Shown here in pieces: positions 7,365 through 16,737 of a stretch of 64,000 bases of DNA. Within the stretch, counting starts at the first letter, position 1, and each line of letters starts with the position of its first letter. The translations under genes and the position numbers were made by a program. This stretch comes from Gemmatimonadales bacterium (GTDB taxonomy: Bacteria; Gemmatimonadota; Gemmatimonadetes; Longimicrobiales; Gaopeijiaceae), in contig REBS01000096.1 in the NCBI GenBank assembly GCA_007692605.1, positions 1 to 64,000 on the forward strand, written 5' to 3'. A model generated the notes under the pieces. It was given only the letters and a program-made list of their open reading frames with translations. It was not told the DNA's origin and made no database searches.

Positions 7365-9631
7365 AGGTCGCCCACCTCTCCGACCTGCACCTCGGGCTCC
7401 GCGTCTTCCCGAAGGTCGAGCGAGGCTGGAATCTCAGGGAGCGGGACCTGGCTTCGATCTTCCACACGGCCGTCCAGGAGCTTTCCCGCCTCCGACCCGA
7501 TCTCGTGCTCCTGAGTGGCAACCTCTTCGATCGCCCCGATCCCCCGTCCACTGCCTTTCTCACCCTCACGCGCGGCATTCGGACGCTGCAGGACCTCCTC
7601 CCCGGCGTTCCGATCCTCGCGATCGCGGGGGAGCGGGATACGCCCCGTGCCCCCGCCGATCCCGGACCCGTGGCCGTCCTCGATGCCCTGCCCGGCGTCG
7701 AGGCGGCCTCCGGGGCTCCTCGTGCGGTGCACCTGAAGGATCTCGGGGCCCACGTCCTTCTGGTGCCCTATCGGGCCGCGGTGCGCCCTCCCTTTCCCCA
7801 GCTCAGGCCCGATCCCTCGGCCCGCTGGAATCTCCTCCTTCTGAGAGGCAATCCGGGGGATCGACCCGGAGCCCTCACGCTGGAGCCCGAGGGGTGGGAT
7901 TACGTGGCGCTGGGGGGAGGGCGTTCCGCGCGGATCTGGGGGCCTGAGCCGGGCCGGGTGCGCACCGCGGGGTCGTTGGAACGCCTCGGGGTCGATCCCT
8001 GGCGGGAATCCGCGGTCGAGAAGGGATTCTGGGTGTTCGACCTGGCAGCGGGCAAGGGGGAGTTTCATCCGCTCCCCGCGCGTCCCGTGATCGACCTGGC
8101 TCCGGTTCGGGTCGACGACGATTCCGATGAGGGAACCCGGAGACTCCGGGAGCTCCTCGAGGGTCTCCCCGGCGGAATCGAAGGCAAGATTCTCCGTGTG
8201 CGACTCCGGGGCCCTCGCGCGGGAGTCGAAGAGAGCGTGTCGCCCGGGCTTCTCTCCGCGATCCGTCGTCGGGCCGCGCACCTCGAGCTCCAGGCCGGAC
8301 CCGGCGACGAGCGACTCCCGGAGCGTCTGGCGGAGCGGCCCGGCGAGGGTCCGGTGACCGAGGCGCAGCTCGTCTGGACCCCGACGGAACGAGAGACCGG
8401 GCTCGAGTCCGAGTCGCGCCTGAATCCGGGCCTGGTCGCCGTGATCGGAGAACGTCCCGAGGATCGTCTGCTCCTGAGCGAACACTTCGGGAATCCCTCG
8501 GGTGACCCACACCCCCGCCTGCTCTCCCTGCGCCTCCGGTACCCGAAGTCCAGAGCCCTTCCCCCGTCAGCCTTCCATCCCTGGCGCGCCGAGCAGAGCA
8601 GCGAACCGGCCGGCACAGGACGAGATGCGGCCGCTCCCCCCACGGTGGTTCGAGACCCCGAGCGATTGCAGGCGCTGCGAGCGGACTGGATCGAGGCCGT
8701 AGGTGACCTCGAGGCGATGAACCTCGAGTGGGTGCGTGAGCGCCAGGAGGCGGAGTCCCGACTGACCGCCTATCGGGATCGCGCCCGGGAGCTGCGCGGC
8801 CGGCTTCGGCGTGTCGAGGAGGCCGGTGCCGAGGCCGAGTGCCCGACGTGCGGTCGTCCCCTCGCCGAGGCTCATCCTGGATTTCGCGATGCGCTGCGGG
8901 AGGAATGGGAGGACGTGGTTCAGGACGGACAATGGTGGAAACGGCGCAGAGAGCAACTCGAGCAGAAGCCCGACACCCTCCGGGATTTCGACCGGAGGGT
9001 CCTGGAACTCCAGTCCGAACTCGAGCGGGCGGCCGAAGGGGTCTTCACCCCCGGCTCCTCCTCCCTCTCCACCCCGCTCGACTCCAGAAGATCGGGCGAT
9101 CCCACCACTCCGGTGGGCGCCGGATCCGTCGCCGCCTCCGCCCCGCCACCCGCCATGCCCTTCGGGCGGCACGATCTGTTCGGTCTGGCCGGGGACCTGC
9201 TGGGGCGGATCACCGGAGGACGCATCCAGGCCCTGGTCCCGGCACCCGATACGGAGGGGTGGTTCGTCCGGAGTCTCACAGGTGAGGTGCGGAGACCAGC
9301 CCCCAGTGACCTCCCTCTCGTCTCGGCGGCGATGCAGCTTGCCGTTGCCACCGACCAGGGCGTGCCCTTCATCGTCCTCCGGCAGTTCGCGGCGACGACC
9401 GACGACGACGAGGTGGTGAGCCTGCTTCAGCTCCTGGGGGCGACCCGACTGGCGATTCCCGTGATCGTCCTGCTCACCCCCGCGCTCGCCGAGCGGATCC
9501 CGGAGCTCCTGGTCGGATCGATCGAAATTCAGCGCGATGACGATGGGCGCGCCCGGATCAGGGAATCGGGCTCCGGGCGACCGGTGGTCACGGTTCCGGC
9601 GACAACTCGAGGAGCTCGCCCTCCAGTCTGA
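7361..9631 (+). CDS. Fusion of degenerate SbcD/Mre11-like domain and degenerate SbcC/Rad50-like zinc-hook/C-lobe
   Basis: MKVAHLSDLHLG start, WDYVALG...RTAGSLERLG..KGFWVFDL SbcD-like architecture; ECPTCGRPL zinc hook; LLGRITGGRIQALVPAPDTEGWFV Rad50 C-lobe-like; ATGA overlap with upstream gene. Confidence 0.65.
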   Translation: MKVAHLSDLHLGLRVFPKVERGWNLRERDLASIFHTAVQELSRLRPDLVLLSGNLFDRPDPPSTAFLTLTRGIRTLQDLLPGVPILAIAGERDTPRAPADPGPVAVLDALPGVEAASGAPRAVHLKDLGAHVLLVPYRAAVRPPFPQLRPDPSARWNLLLLRGNPGDRPGALTLEPEGWDYVALGGGRSARIWGPEPGRVRTAGSLERLGVDPWRESAVEKGFWVFDLAAGKGEFHPLPARPVIDLAPVRVDDDSDEGTRRLRELLEGLPGGIEGKILRVRLRGPRAGVEESVSPGLLSAIRRRAAHLELQAGPGDERLPERLAERPGEGPVTEAQLVWTPTERETGLESESRLNPGLVAVIGERPEDRLLLSEHFGNPSGDPHPRLLSLRLRYPKSRALPPSAFHPWRAEQSSEPAGTGRDAAAPPTVVRDPERLQALRADWIEAVGDLEAMNLEWVRERQEAESRLTAYRDRARELRGRLRRVEEAGAEAECPTCGRPLAEAHPGFRDALREEWEDVVQDGQWWKRRREQLEQKPDTLRDFDRRVLELQSELERAAEGVFTPGSSSLSTPLDSRRSGDPTTPVGAGSVAASAPPPAMPFGRHDLFGLAGDLLGRITGGRIQALVPAPDTEGWFVRSLTGEVRRPAPSDLPLVSAAMQLAVATDQGVPFIVLRQFAATTDDDEVVSLLQLLGATRLAIPVIVLLTPALAERIPELLVGSIEIQRDDDGRARIRESGSGRPVVTVPATTRGARPPV

Positions 9632-11648
9632 GAACCCGCCACCCCGGGGGAACCCAGAGCGTCGACGAGTATTCCAGCACCAGCGCGGGACCCGAGATCG
9701 CATCGGTCGGCAGGGTGCCGCGCCAGTGGATCGGAGTGTCGAGCGTCCGACCCCGCCACCGGACATCCGCCCGGGCTTCCGCGGTCCCTTCCGGGTCGGG
9801 GGAGGGCGTCGAGGGAGGCGAGAGCCCTGGAGCGCTCACCCGGACCCGGGCAGTGACGGCCTCGACCACCGCCCCCTCGCGCCGGTAGCCGTAGCGTGCC
9901 TCATGCTGCGCGTGAAAGGCCTCGACCCAGCCGTCGGCGGGAACCTCGAGTTCCCAGCTCTGCCCACGGTATCGCGCATCGATCCTCGCCGTCACCGAAA
10001 GGGAGTCCGGATCCAGTCCCTCGGCCTCGAGTTCGGCCCTGCCCACTCGTTCGATCTCCTGGATCGCCAGGGCGACGTCGGCCACGGCCTCGGCGTCGTC
10101 CGAGCTTCTGAGGAGCGTGCGGGTCCGGTCCCTGACGATCGGGGCGGCGAGCATCCCCCAGGCCGAGGCAAGTCCCGGATCCGGCGGGATCAGTACCCCT
10201 TTCGCCCCCAGGCGGCCCGCGAGCTCGGCGGCATGGAGGCCTCCGGCCCCCCCGAACGAGAAGAGGTGGAAGTCGTCGGGATCCACCCCTCGTTCGACCG
10301 AAATGACACGAAGGGCCCGCTCCATCGTGGCGTCGGCGACCTCGATCACCCCTTCGGCCGCCGCGTCGGGGTCCGTCCCGAGTTCGCGGGCCAGCGCCTC
10401 GAGCGGCTCCCGCACGGCGTCGCGGTCGAGTCGGGCGGTGCCTCCCAGGAAGCCATCGGGACGCAGCCGTCCGAGCCAGAGGTTTGCGTCGGTCACCGTG
10501 ACCTCGGTGCCCCCGCGTCCGTAGCCGATCGGACCGGGTTCGGCGCCCGCGCTTTCCGGACCGACCCGAAGCGCGCCCCCGGCGTCCACCCGGGCGATCG
10601 AGCCGCCTCCGGCTCCCACGGTGTGGATATCCATGAGGGGGATCGCCACGGGCTGATCGCCGACGCTGCCCTCCCGCGTTGTGAGCAGGCGGTCCGGGAC
10701 GAGCGAGACATCGGTCGAGGTGCCGCCCATGTCAAAGCTGAGCAGCCGCGTGCGTCCCACGCGACGGCCGTGTTCGAGGGCACCCGCCACCCCGCCCGCG
10801 GGACCGGAGAGTACCGTGCGAACCGGCTCCGAGACGGCCCGTGAGAGGGGGAGGGCACCCCCGGCGGATCCCATCACCCGGATCTCGGCCGCGTCGGCAC
10901 CCTCTCGAAGACGGGTCAGGTACCGGGCCATGCGGGGCGCGACGAACGCGTTCACGACCGTCGTCGAGCAGCGCTCGTACTCCCGGAACTCGGGGAGAAT
11001 CCGCGACGAGACGCTGACCGTGCGGCTCCCGCTCCCGATCGCGGCGTCTCCATCGCCCCTGCCCGTGAGAGCCGCCGCGACCGCCTCCTCGTGGCGATCC
11101 GAGGCATAGCTGTGCAGAAGACAGATCGCGATCGACTCCACCGCACCGAGCTCCCCGCCCAGACGGGCGAGCTCGTCGGGCTCCAGTGCCTCGACTTCCC
11201 GGCCATCGGGGTCCAGGCGACCCGAGATCCCGTGACGGTCGTCTCGCGAGACGAGCGGAGGCAGCCGGCTCCCCACGAGCGCGTAGAGCTGGGGACGGTC
11301 CTGTCTGCCGATCTCGATCACGTCCTCGAAGCCCCGGTTCGTGATCAGCCCGACGCGTGCGCCCTTGCGTTCCAGTACCGCGTTGGTGGCGACCGTGGTG
11401 CCGTGGATCAGGAGGAGTTCTTCGCCGCCAGTCCGCTCCCCGAGGAGCTTCCGCAGCCCATCGAGCACGGCACGCGACGGGTCGTCGGGGGTCGAAGGGA
11501 CCTTGAGCGCCGTCAGCGACTCGCCGCGCAGCAAAAGGAGGTCGGTGAAGGTCCCTCCCGCGTCGGCGGCGACCACGACAGCCGTTGACTTTTGTCCGTG
11601 CGGGCGGGACATTCCCGCCCTTCCCGCCTTCTGTTTCCCGTCGGTCAT
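9588..11648 (-). CDS. Hydantoinase/oxoprolinase family protein (HyuA-like)
   Basis: VVAADAGGTFTDLLLL, LLIHGTTVATNAVLERKGARVGLITNRGFEDVIEIGRQ, LSFDMGGTSTDVSLV, PIGYGRGGTEVTVTDANLWLGRL. Confidence 0.93.
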   Translation of the reverse strand: MTDGKQKAGRAGMSRPHGQKSTAVVVAADAGGTFTDLLLLRGESLTALKVPSTPDDPSRAVLDGLRKLLGERTGGEELLLIHGTTVATNAVLERKGARVGLITNRGFEDVIEIGRQDRPQLYALVGSRLPPLVSRDDRHGISGRLDPDGREVEALEPDELARLGGELGAVESIAICLLHSYASDRHEEAVAAALTGRGDGDAAIGSGSRTVSVSSRILPEFREYERCSTTVVNAFVAPRMARYLTRLREGADAAEIRVMGSAGGALPLSRAVSEPVRTVLSGPAGGVAGALEHGRRVGRTRLLSFDMGGTSTDVSLVPDRLLTTREGSVGDQPVAIPLMDIHTVGAGGGSIARVDAGGALRVGPESAGAEPGPIGYGRGGTEVTVTDANLWLGRLRPDGFLGGTARLDRDAVREPLEALARELGTDPDAAAEGVIEVADATMERALRVISVERGVDPDDFHLFSFGGAGGLHAAELAGRLGAKGVLIPPDPGLASAWGMLAAPIVRDRTRTLLRSSDDAEAVADVALAIQEIERVGRAELEAEGLDPDSLSVTARIDARYRGQSWELEVPADGWVEAFHAQHEARYGYRREGAVVEAVTARVRVSAPGLSPPSTPSPDPEGTAEARADVRWRGRTLDTPIHWRGTLPTDAISGPALVLEYSSTLWVPPGWRVLRLEGELLELSPEP

Positions 11649-11660
11649 CGGGTCTGATCC

Positions 11661-13166
11661 ATGGAACTGGTCCCTTCCTTCGAAGAGTTCGTGTCGTTCG
11701 CGCGTGGGGCCCGGGTGGTCCCGCTCCGCGGCGAGTTCCTTTTCGATATCGATACGGCGGTCACCGCCTACCACAAGCTGGCCCGCCCACCCTTCGGCTT
11801 TCTCCTCGAATCGGTGGTGGGAGGTGAAACCTGGGCCCGATACACCTTCCTGGGAACCTCACCCGCCGCCGCCTGGCGCCTCCGGGGCGACCAGGTGTCG
11901 TGGTGGACCCCCGAAGACGGGTGGGTTCCGGTTGAAACCGAAGACCCGCTCTCCGATCTCGATCGGCGTCTCCAGGAGCGGACTCCCGCCGATGTTCCGG
12001 GGCTTCCCCGCTTCTGGGGGGGCGCCGTAGGGTACTTCGGATACGACGTGGTGCGCCAGATCGAGCACCTTCCCGACGCCCCCGCCGAAGGGCTCGACCT
12101 GCCGGATGCGGTGGTGGCCTTCACCGATGTCGTGCTGGCGATCGACAACCTGAAGGGGAGGGCGATGGCGATCCGGTCCGTACCGGTCGAGCCCGGGCTC
12201 GGTCGGGCCGAGCTTCGCCGACGTTACGAGGAGTCGCGGGAATCGATCGAAAGTACGGTCGAGACGCTCCGAACGTCCCACGGCCCGGCCCCCCTCACCC
12301 TCGACCGGGAACCCGAGGGTGATCCTCCCTTCCGGAGCACCTTCGAGCGCTCCGGTTTCGAAGCGGCCGTCGAGCGGGTTCGGGAGTACATCCTGGCCGG
12401 CGACGCCTTTCAGGTGGTCTTGAGCCAGCGACTCGAGATGCAGCTGCGCGCCGAGCCCTTCGATCTCTATCGGGCCCTGCGCACTCTGAACCCCTCGCCG
12501 TATCTCTACTTTCTGGAGATGGACGGCGTCTGCCTGGTGGGGTCCTCGCCCGAGGTGCTCACCAGGGTCGAAGACGGTCGGGTGACGCTGCGCCCGATCG
12601 CCGGAACACGGCGTCGGGGCGCCACGCCCGAGGAGGACCGCGCCCTCGCCGATGATCTGCGGGCCGACGAGAAGGAGCTGGCCGAGCACCGCATGCTGGT
12701 GGACCTGGGACGCAACGACGTGGGTCGGGTGGCTCGGTACGGCACCGTGACGGTCCCCGACCTGATGGTCATCGAGCGGTACTCCCACGTCATGCACATC
12801 GTGTCGCAGGTCGAGGGCGAACTGCGCGACGGGCTCTCGGCGCTCGACGTCCTGCGGGCCTCCTTTCCAGCGGGAACGGTTTCGGGCGCTCCGAAGATCC
12901 GCGCCATGGAGATCATCGACGAGCTCGAGCCGGTCCGCCGCGGGCCCTACGCGGGTGCCGTCGGATATCTCGGCTACGGTGGGCGGACGATGGACACCGC
13001 GATCGCGATCCGGACCGTCCTCGCTCATGAGGGCCGGGCGTACGTTCAGGCGGGTGCGGGCATCGTGGCTGACTCCGATCCGGGTCGGGAGTACGAAGAG
13101 ACCCTGAACAAGGCGCGAGCGCTTCTGCGGGCGGCCGTGATGGTCGGAGAGGGCAGCGGGGCCTGA
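11661..13166 (+). CDS. trpE: Anthranilate synthase component I
   Basis: Chorismate-binding motifs: PIAGTRRRG, DLGRNDVGRVARYGTV, VMHIVSQVEG, FPAGTVSGAPKIRAMEIIDELE; N-terminal PFGFLLESVVGGE. Confidence 0.92.
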   Translation: MELVPSFEEFVSFARGARVVPLRGEFLFDIDTAVTAYHKLARPPFGFLLESVVGGETWARYTFLGTSPAAAWRLRGDQVSWWTPEDGWVPVETEDPLSDLDRRLQERTPADVPGLPRFWGGAVGYFGYDVVRQIEHLPDAPAEGLDLPDAVVAFTDVVLAIDNLKGRAMAIRSVPVEPGLGRAELRRRYEESRESIESTVETLRTSHGPAPLTLDREPEGDPPFRSTFERSGFEAAVERVREYILAGDAFQVVLSQRLEMQLRAEPFDLYRALRTLNPSPYLYFLEMDGVCLVGSSPEVLTRVEDGRVTLRPIAGTRRRGATPEEDRALADDLRADEKELAEHRMLVDLGRNDVGRVARYGTVTVPDLMVIERYSHVMHIVSQVEGELRDGLSALDVLRASFPAGTVSGAPKIRAMEIIDELEPVRRGPYAGAVGYLGYGGRTMDTAIAIRTVLAHEGRAYVQAGAGIVADSDPGREYEETLNKARALLRAAVMVGEGSGA

Positions 13167-13242
13167 AGCGGTCGGCGGGCAGGCCGCCGCCGGAAGAAGT
13201 CGTACCGCGACGGCCGCCGCCGGAGCCGGACCCGCAACGGGA

Positions 13243-14610
13243 TCAGCGCTGACCGGCTCGCTGCAGGAAGTTCATGATCGTCTCGATGCCCAGCTCGAGG
13301 TGCGACTCGGGGAACCACTCGTCCGGAGCGTGCATGTTCGCACCGGGGAGGGCGAATCCCAGCAGGATGGCGGGCGCGCCGAGCTCCCGCTCGAACTCTC
13401 CGACGATCGGGATCGACCCCCCCTCACCGGTGAGCACCGGCTCCACGTCGAAGGCGTCTCGGAGCGCGTCCCGAGCGGCCTCGAAGAAGGGGCCCTCGAG
13501 TCGGGCACGCCACGGATGGCCTCCATGGAGCTCGACCACCTCGGTGACGACGCTGGGTGAGGCGACGGCCGCCACATGGCTGCGCAGGAGCTCGATCGTC
13601 CGGTCGGGGTCCTGGTCGGGGACCAGCCGGCAGCTCACCTTCGCCATCGCCTCGGCCGGAAGCACCGTCTTCGCTCCCTCGCCCGTGTATCCCGAGAGAA
13701 GCCCGTTCACCTCGCAGGTGGGGCGAACCCAGAGCCGCTCTAGGGTCGAGTATCCCGACTCGCCCGCAAGGTGCGTGGCTCCCACCCCTTCGCGGAACTC
13801 CTCGTCGGAGAAGGGGAGTGCGGCGATTCCGTCCCGTGTCTCGGTATCCCATTCCACCACGGCGTCGTAGAAGCCCGGGATCGTCACCCGCCCATCCGCG
13901 TCATGAAGGGTGGACAGGATCCTGGTGAGCTCGGTGGCGGCGTTCGGAACGGCCCCCCCGTAGGCTCCGGAGTGCAGGTCGGAGCGGGAGCCCCGGATCC
14001 GGATCTCGGCGTAGGCCAGCCCCCGGAGCGAAAAGAGCAGGGAGGGCTGGCCGGGGGCGAACATCGCCGAATCCGAGATCACCACGGCGTCGGCCCCGAG
14101 CCGTTCGCGGTACTTCTGAACGAAGGTGAGCAGGTTCGGCGATCCGATCTCCTCTTCACCCTCGGCCAGGACCACCACGTTGACCGGGAGCGATCCGCGG
14201 GTGCGGAGGATCACATCGAGGGCGGCCAGGTGGAGGAAGAGCTGGCCCTTGTCGTCGGCCGCCCCCCGGGCATAGATGCGTCCGTCTCGAATCTCTGGAT
14301 CGAAGGGGGGGGAGCTCCAGAGCTCGAGCGGCTCGGGAGGCTGCACGTCGTAGTGCCCGTAGATCAGGAGCGTGGGCGCGTCGGGGCCGGCCCCGTGCCA
14401 GCTACCGAGCGCGACCGGATGCCCGCCGGTCTCCAGGATTTCGGCCTCGAGGCCCGAGCGCTGCATGTGATCGCGGACCCATTCGGCCGCGGCACGCGTG
14501 TCCGAGGCGTGCTCGGAACGGGCGCTCACCGAGGGAATGCGAAGAAGTTCGAAGAGTTCGTCCCGCAGTCGATCGAGCTCGACGGTGAGGGTCGCGCGCA
14601 GATCATTCAT
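13243..14610 (-). CDS. M20 family dipeptidase / ArgE-DapE family metallopeptidase
   Basis: LLIYGHYDVQPPEPLELW, YARGAADDKGQLFLHLAA, VVLAEGEEEIGSPNL, LTGEGGSIPIV. Confidence 0.92.
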   Translation of the reverse strand: MNDLRATLTVELDRLRDELFELLRIPSVSARSEHASDTRAAAEWVRDHMQRSGLEAEILETGGHPVALGSWHGAGPDAPTLLIYGHYDVQPPEPLELWSSPPFDPEIRDGRIYARGAADDKGQLFLHLAALDVILRTRGSLPVNVVVLAEGEEEIGSPNLLTFVQKYRERLGADAVVISDSAMFAPGQPSLLFSLRGLAYAEIRIRGSRSDLHSGAYGGAVPNAATELTRILSTLHDADGRVTIPGFYDAVVEWDTETRDGIAALPFSDEEFREGVGATHLAGESGYSTLERLWVRPTCEVNGLLSGYTGEGAKTVLPAEAMAKVSCRLVPDQDPDRTIELLRSHVAAVASPSVVTEVVELHGGHPWRARLEGPFFEAARDALRDAFDVEPVLTGEGGSIPIVGEFERELGAPAILLGFALPGANMHAPDEWFPESHLELGIETIMNFLQRAGQR

Positions 14611-14650
14611 GACGGGAACTCCGGAAACTCGGAAAGGGGGTGGTGAGGGG

Positions 14651-14929
14651 TCAGATGAGGGTGCGCAGGCCCCAGCGGTAGATCCAGGTGAGGAGCGCCG
14701 CGAGCACTACGGCGCTGATCATCCCGCCCAGGCTGAGCGCCACGGGATCGTAGAAATGGAAGAGCCCGACGCCGAGCATTCCCCCGATGACCGCACCGAA
14801 GGCGCCAAGGACGGCCAGCAGGACGTCGTGCCCCGGCTGCGCTTCGGGCCGCTTGACGAGGAATTTCATCGAGAGCCCGACCACGGCGCCCAGCACGATC
14901 CAGATGCCCACTCCGATCCAGTTTTCCAT
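14651..14929 (-). CDS. Small membrane protein, possibly GlsB/YeaQ/YmgE-like
   Basis: 93 aa, three hydrophobic segments with GAVVGLSMKFLV and LGAFGAVIGGMLG glycine-rich helices. Confidence 0.55.
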   Translation of the reverse strand: MENWIGVGIWIVLGAVVGLSMKFLVKRPEAQPGHDVLLAVLGAFGAVIGGMLGVGLFHFYDPVALSLGGMISAVVLAALLTWIYRWGLRTLI

Positions 14930-15078
14930 CGATGCTCCACTCCGTGCGATCCGTTGATTCGTCGGGGTGCGCCGAAGGGCGCGCCCCGAGCAGGTCAATC
15001 TATGAAACCAGGGCTCCGCATACCACCCCGGGGCTGACGGCGTTCCGTCGGCCGGGGATGGTGGGGGCCCGGAGAGGG

Positions 15079-15750
15079 TTATCCGTCCCGTCCCATCCTG
15101 CGCTTGAGTTCCTCGAGCCGTGCGTCGACATCGTCGCGAGCGGCTTTCTCGGAGCGTTCCCGGTCCCACGTCGAGGCCTCGACTCCGTCGAGGTTCATCT
15201 CCCCGAACTCCTGCGCCGCCTGAGCCCGGGCATCGAAGTCGGAGATCCGCTCCGCCATCTCGTCCATCCGGGCGAAGAGGTCGTCGGCCTCCTCGATCCG
15301 GTCGCGGGCTCCCGTGCGTCCGGCCGTCGCCGTCAGGGAGTCACGGCGGGTCCGTGCCTCCTTGAGCTGCTCGGTCATCGCCTGCATCTCGTCGCGGCGG
15401 TCGGCCAGCTCCTTTTCAAGAACGGCGACCTTTTCTTCGAGGACATCCCGGCGCCGCAGGTGCCGCGCCGCGAATTCCGACGCCACCCGAGCGGTCTCGT
15501 CATCACCGATCCGGCGCGCCAGCTCCTCTCGCCGCAGGCAGGTCCGAAGCTCCCCGTCTTCGGACTCGAGCTCCGTACGGGTCCGCTCCAGCTGATCCGA
15601 GAGCTCTCCGAGCCGAAGCCGGGAATCCACCAACTCCTGGTTCATGGCTCGGAGCAGCTTGTCGGCCGCCTCGGGAACGGCGTCGCGGTTGAGCTCCTTC
15701 TTGAAGTTTTCGGTGGCCTCGCGGAAGGCCTCTCTCAGCGATTCGAACAT
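15079..15750 (-). CDS. PspA/IM30-like coiled-coil protein
   Basis: 223 aa continuous heptad-rich helix with LLRAMNQELVDSRLRL...EELARR...EKVAVLEKELADRRDEMQ, PspA-like layout. Confidence 0.6.
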   Translation of the reverse strand: MFESLREAFREATENFKKELNRDAVPEAADKLLRAMNQELVDSRLRLGELSDQLERTRTELESEDGELRTCLRREELARRIGDDETARVASEFAARHLRRRDVLEEKVAVLEKELADRRDEMQAMTEQLKEARTRRDSLTATAGRTGARDRIEEADDLFARMDEMAERISDFDARAQAAQEFGEMNLDGVEASTWDRERSEKAARDDVDARLEELKRRMGRDG

Positions 15751-15793
15751 CGACGCGCCCCTGCGTTCCGGCCTCTCGGCCCATCATTGAAAA

Positions 15794-15819
15794 CGGCGGA
15801 CCCCGTCCGGGATCCGCCG
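15794..15819 (-). terminator. Rho-independent terminator downstream of the ECF sigma gene
   Basis: Minus-strand CGGCGGA-TCCCGGACGGGG-TCCGCCG hairpin immediately followed by TTTTC. Confidence 0.6.
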
Positions 15820-15914
15820 CTCAATCTATCTCGCTTCGCCCGAACGCGCGTCCCCCCATGACCAGCGGGGAGAAATCCCGGTCCGCTGAAATCACTCGCT
15901 GGGAGTGGTCCCGA

Positions 15915-16562
15915 TCAGTTGAGCGAGTGCTCGATCCGCTGGGCGAAGGAGTTGCGGGCCCGGTGCAGGCGGCTCTTCACGGTGCCCAGGTTCACCCCGG
16001 TGATCTCCGCGATCTCCTCGTAGCTCTTCCCTTCCAGCTCGCGCAACCGAAAGACGAGGCGATGGTGCTCGGGGAGCTCCTCGACGGTGTCTTCGACCAG
16101 CCGACGCAGGAAGCGCTTCTGGTACAGGTCGTCGGGCTGCATGGTCAGATCCTCGAACTGCAGGGGGCGATGGTCGTCGTCCCAGTTCGAGGTCAGCTTC
16201 TGGAAGAGCACGAGCGGGCTACGGGAGCGATTGCGGAGCTCATTCTTCGCCAGGTTGCTCGCGATCGTGTACACCCAGGTGGAAAACTTCTTCGAGGTGT
16301 CGAAGCGGTGCAGGTGGCGCGTTACCCGGATGAAGGCCTCCTGAACGAGGTCCTGTGCCCGATCGCCGTCGCCCGTCTTTCGGGTGATGAAGTAGACCAG
16401 CCGGTCGCGATACCGGAAGAAGAGCTCCTGGAATGCACCGGGGCGACCGTCGAGATGAGCGGTCACGAGGGATTCATCACTCAACTCGGCGAGAGGAGTG
16501 GTCTCGTTCGCGGTCGTGCGGGCACCAGTCGGATGCGGAACTCTGGAAGCGTCGTCGGCCAT
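15915..16562 (-). CDS. ECF-type RNA polymerase sigma factor
   Basis: FRYRDRLVYFITRKTGDGDRAQDLVQEAFIRVTRHLHRFDTSKKFSTWVYTIASNLAKNELR; region 4 RLRELEGKSYEEIAEITGVNLGTVKSRLHRAR. Confidence 0.92.
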   Translation of the reverse strand: MADDASRVPHPTGARTTANETTPLAELSDESLVTAHLDGRPGAFQELFFRYRDRLVYFITRKTGDGDRAQDLVQEAFIRVTRHLHRFDTSKKFSTWVYTIASNLAKNELRNRSRSPLVLFQKLTSNWDDDHRPLQFEDLTMQPDDLYQKRFLRRLVEDTVEELPEHHRLVFRLRELEGKSYEEIAEITGVNLGTVKSRLHRARNSFAQRIEHSLN

Positions 16563-16611
16563 GGTCGCGTCTCATCCCGGTCTGTGAGGATACGTCTCTG
16601 ATCGCTCGAAT

Positions 16612-16640
16612 AATGTACAGGGTTTTGTTCAATTGTTCAA
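16612..16640 (-). promoter_or_regulatory. Putative sigma70-type promoter for the ECF sigma gene
   Basis: Minus strand TTGAAC (16640-16635), 17-nt spacer, TACATT (16617-16612) in an AT-rich island 50 nt upstream of the start. Confidence 0.35.
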
Positions 16641-16737
16641 GGGTGCGTCGAACTTTTTTGCCCTAATACCTGTACACCCCTTGTACGCGGGGTGGACACG
16701 GCGGCGTCAATGCGCCCTGAACGGCTCTCTCGAGGGG

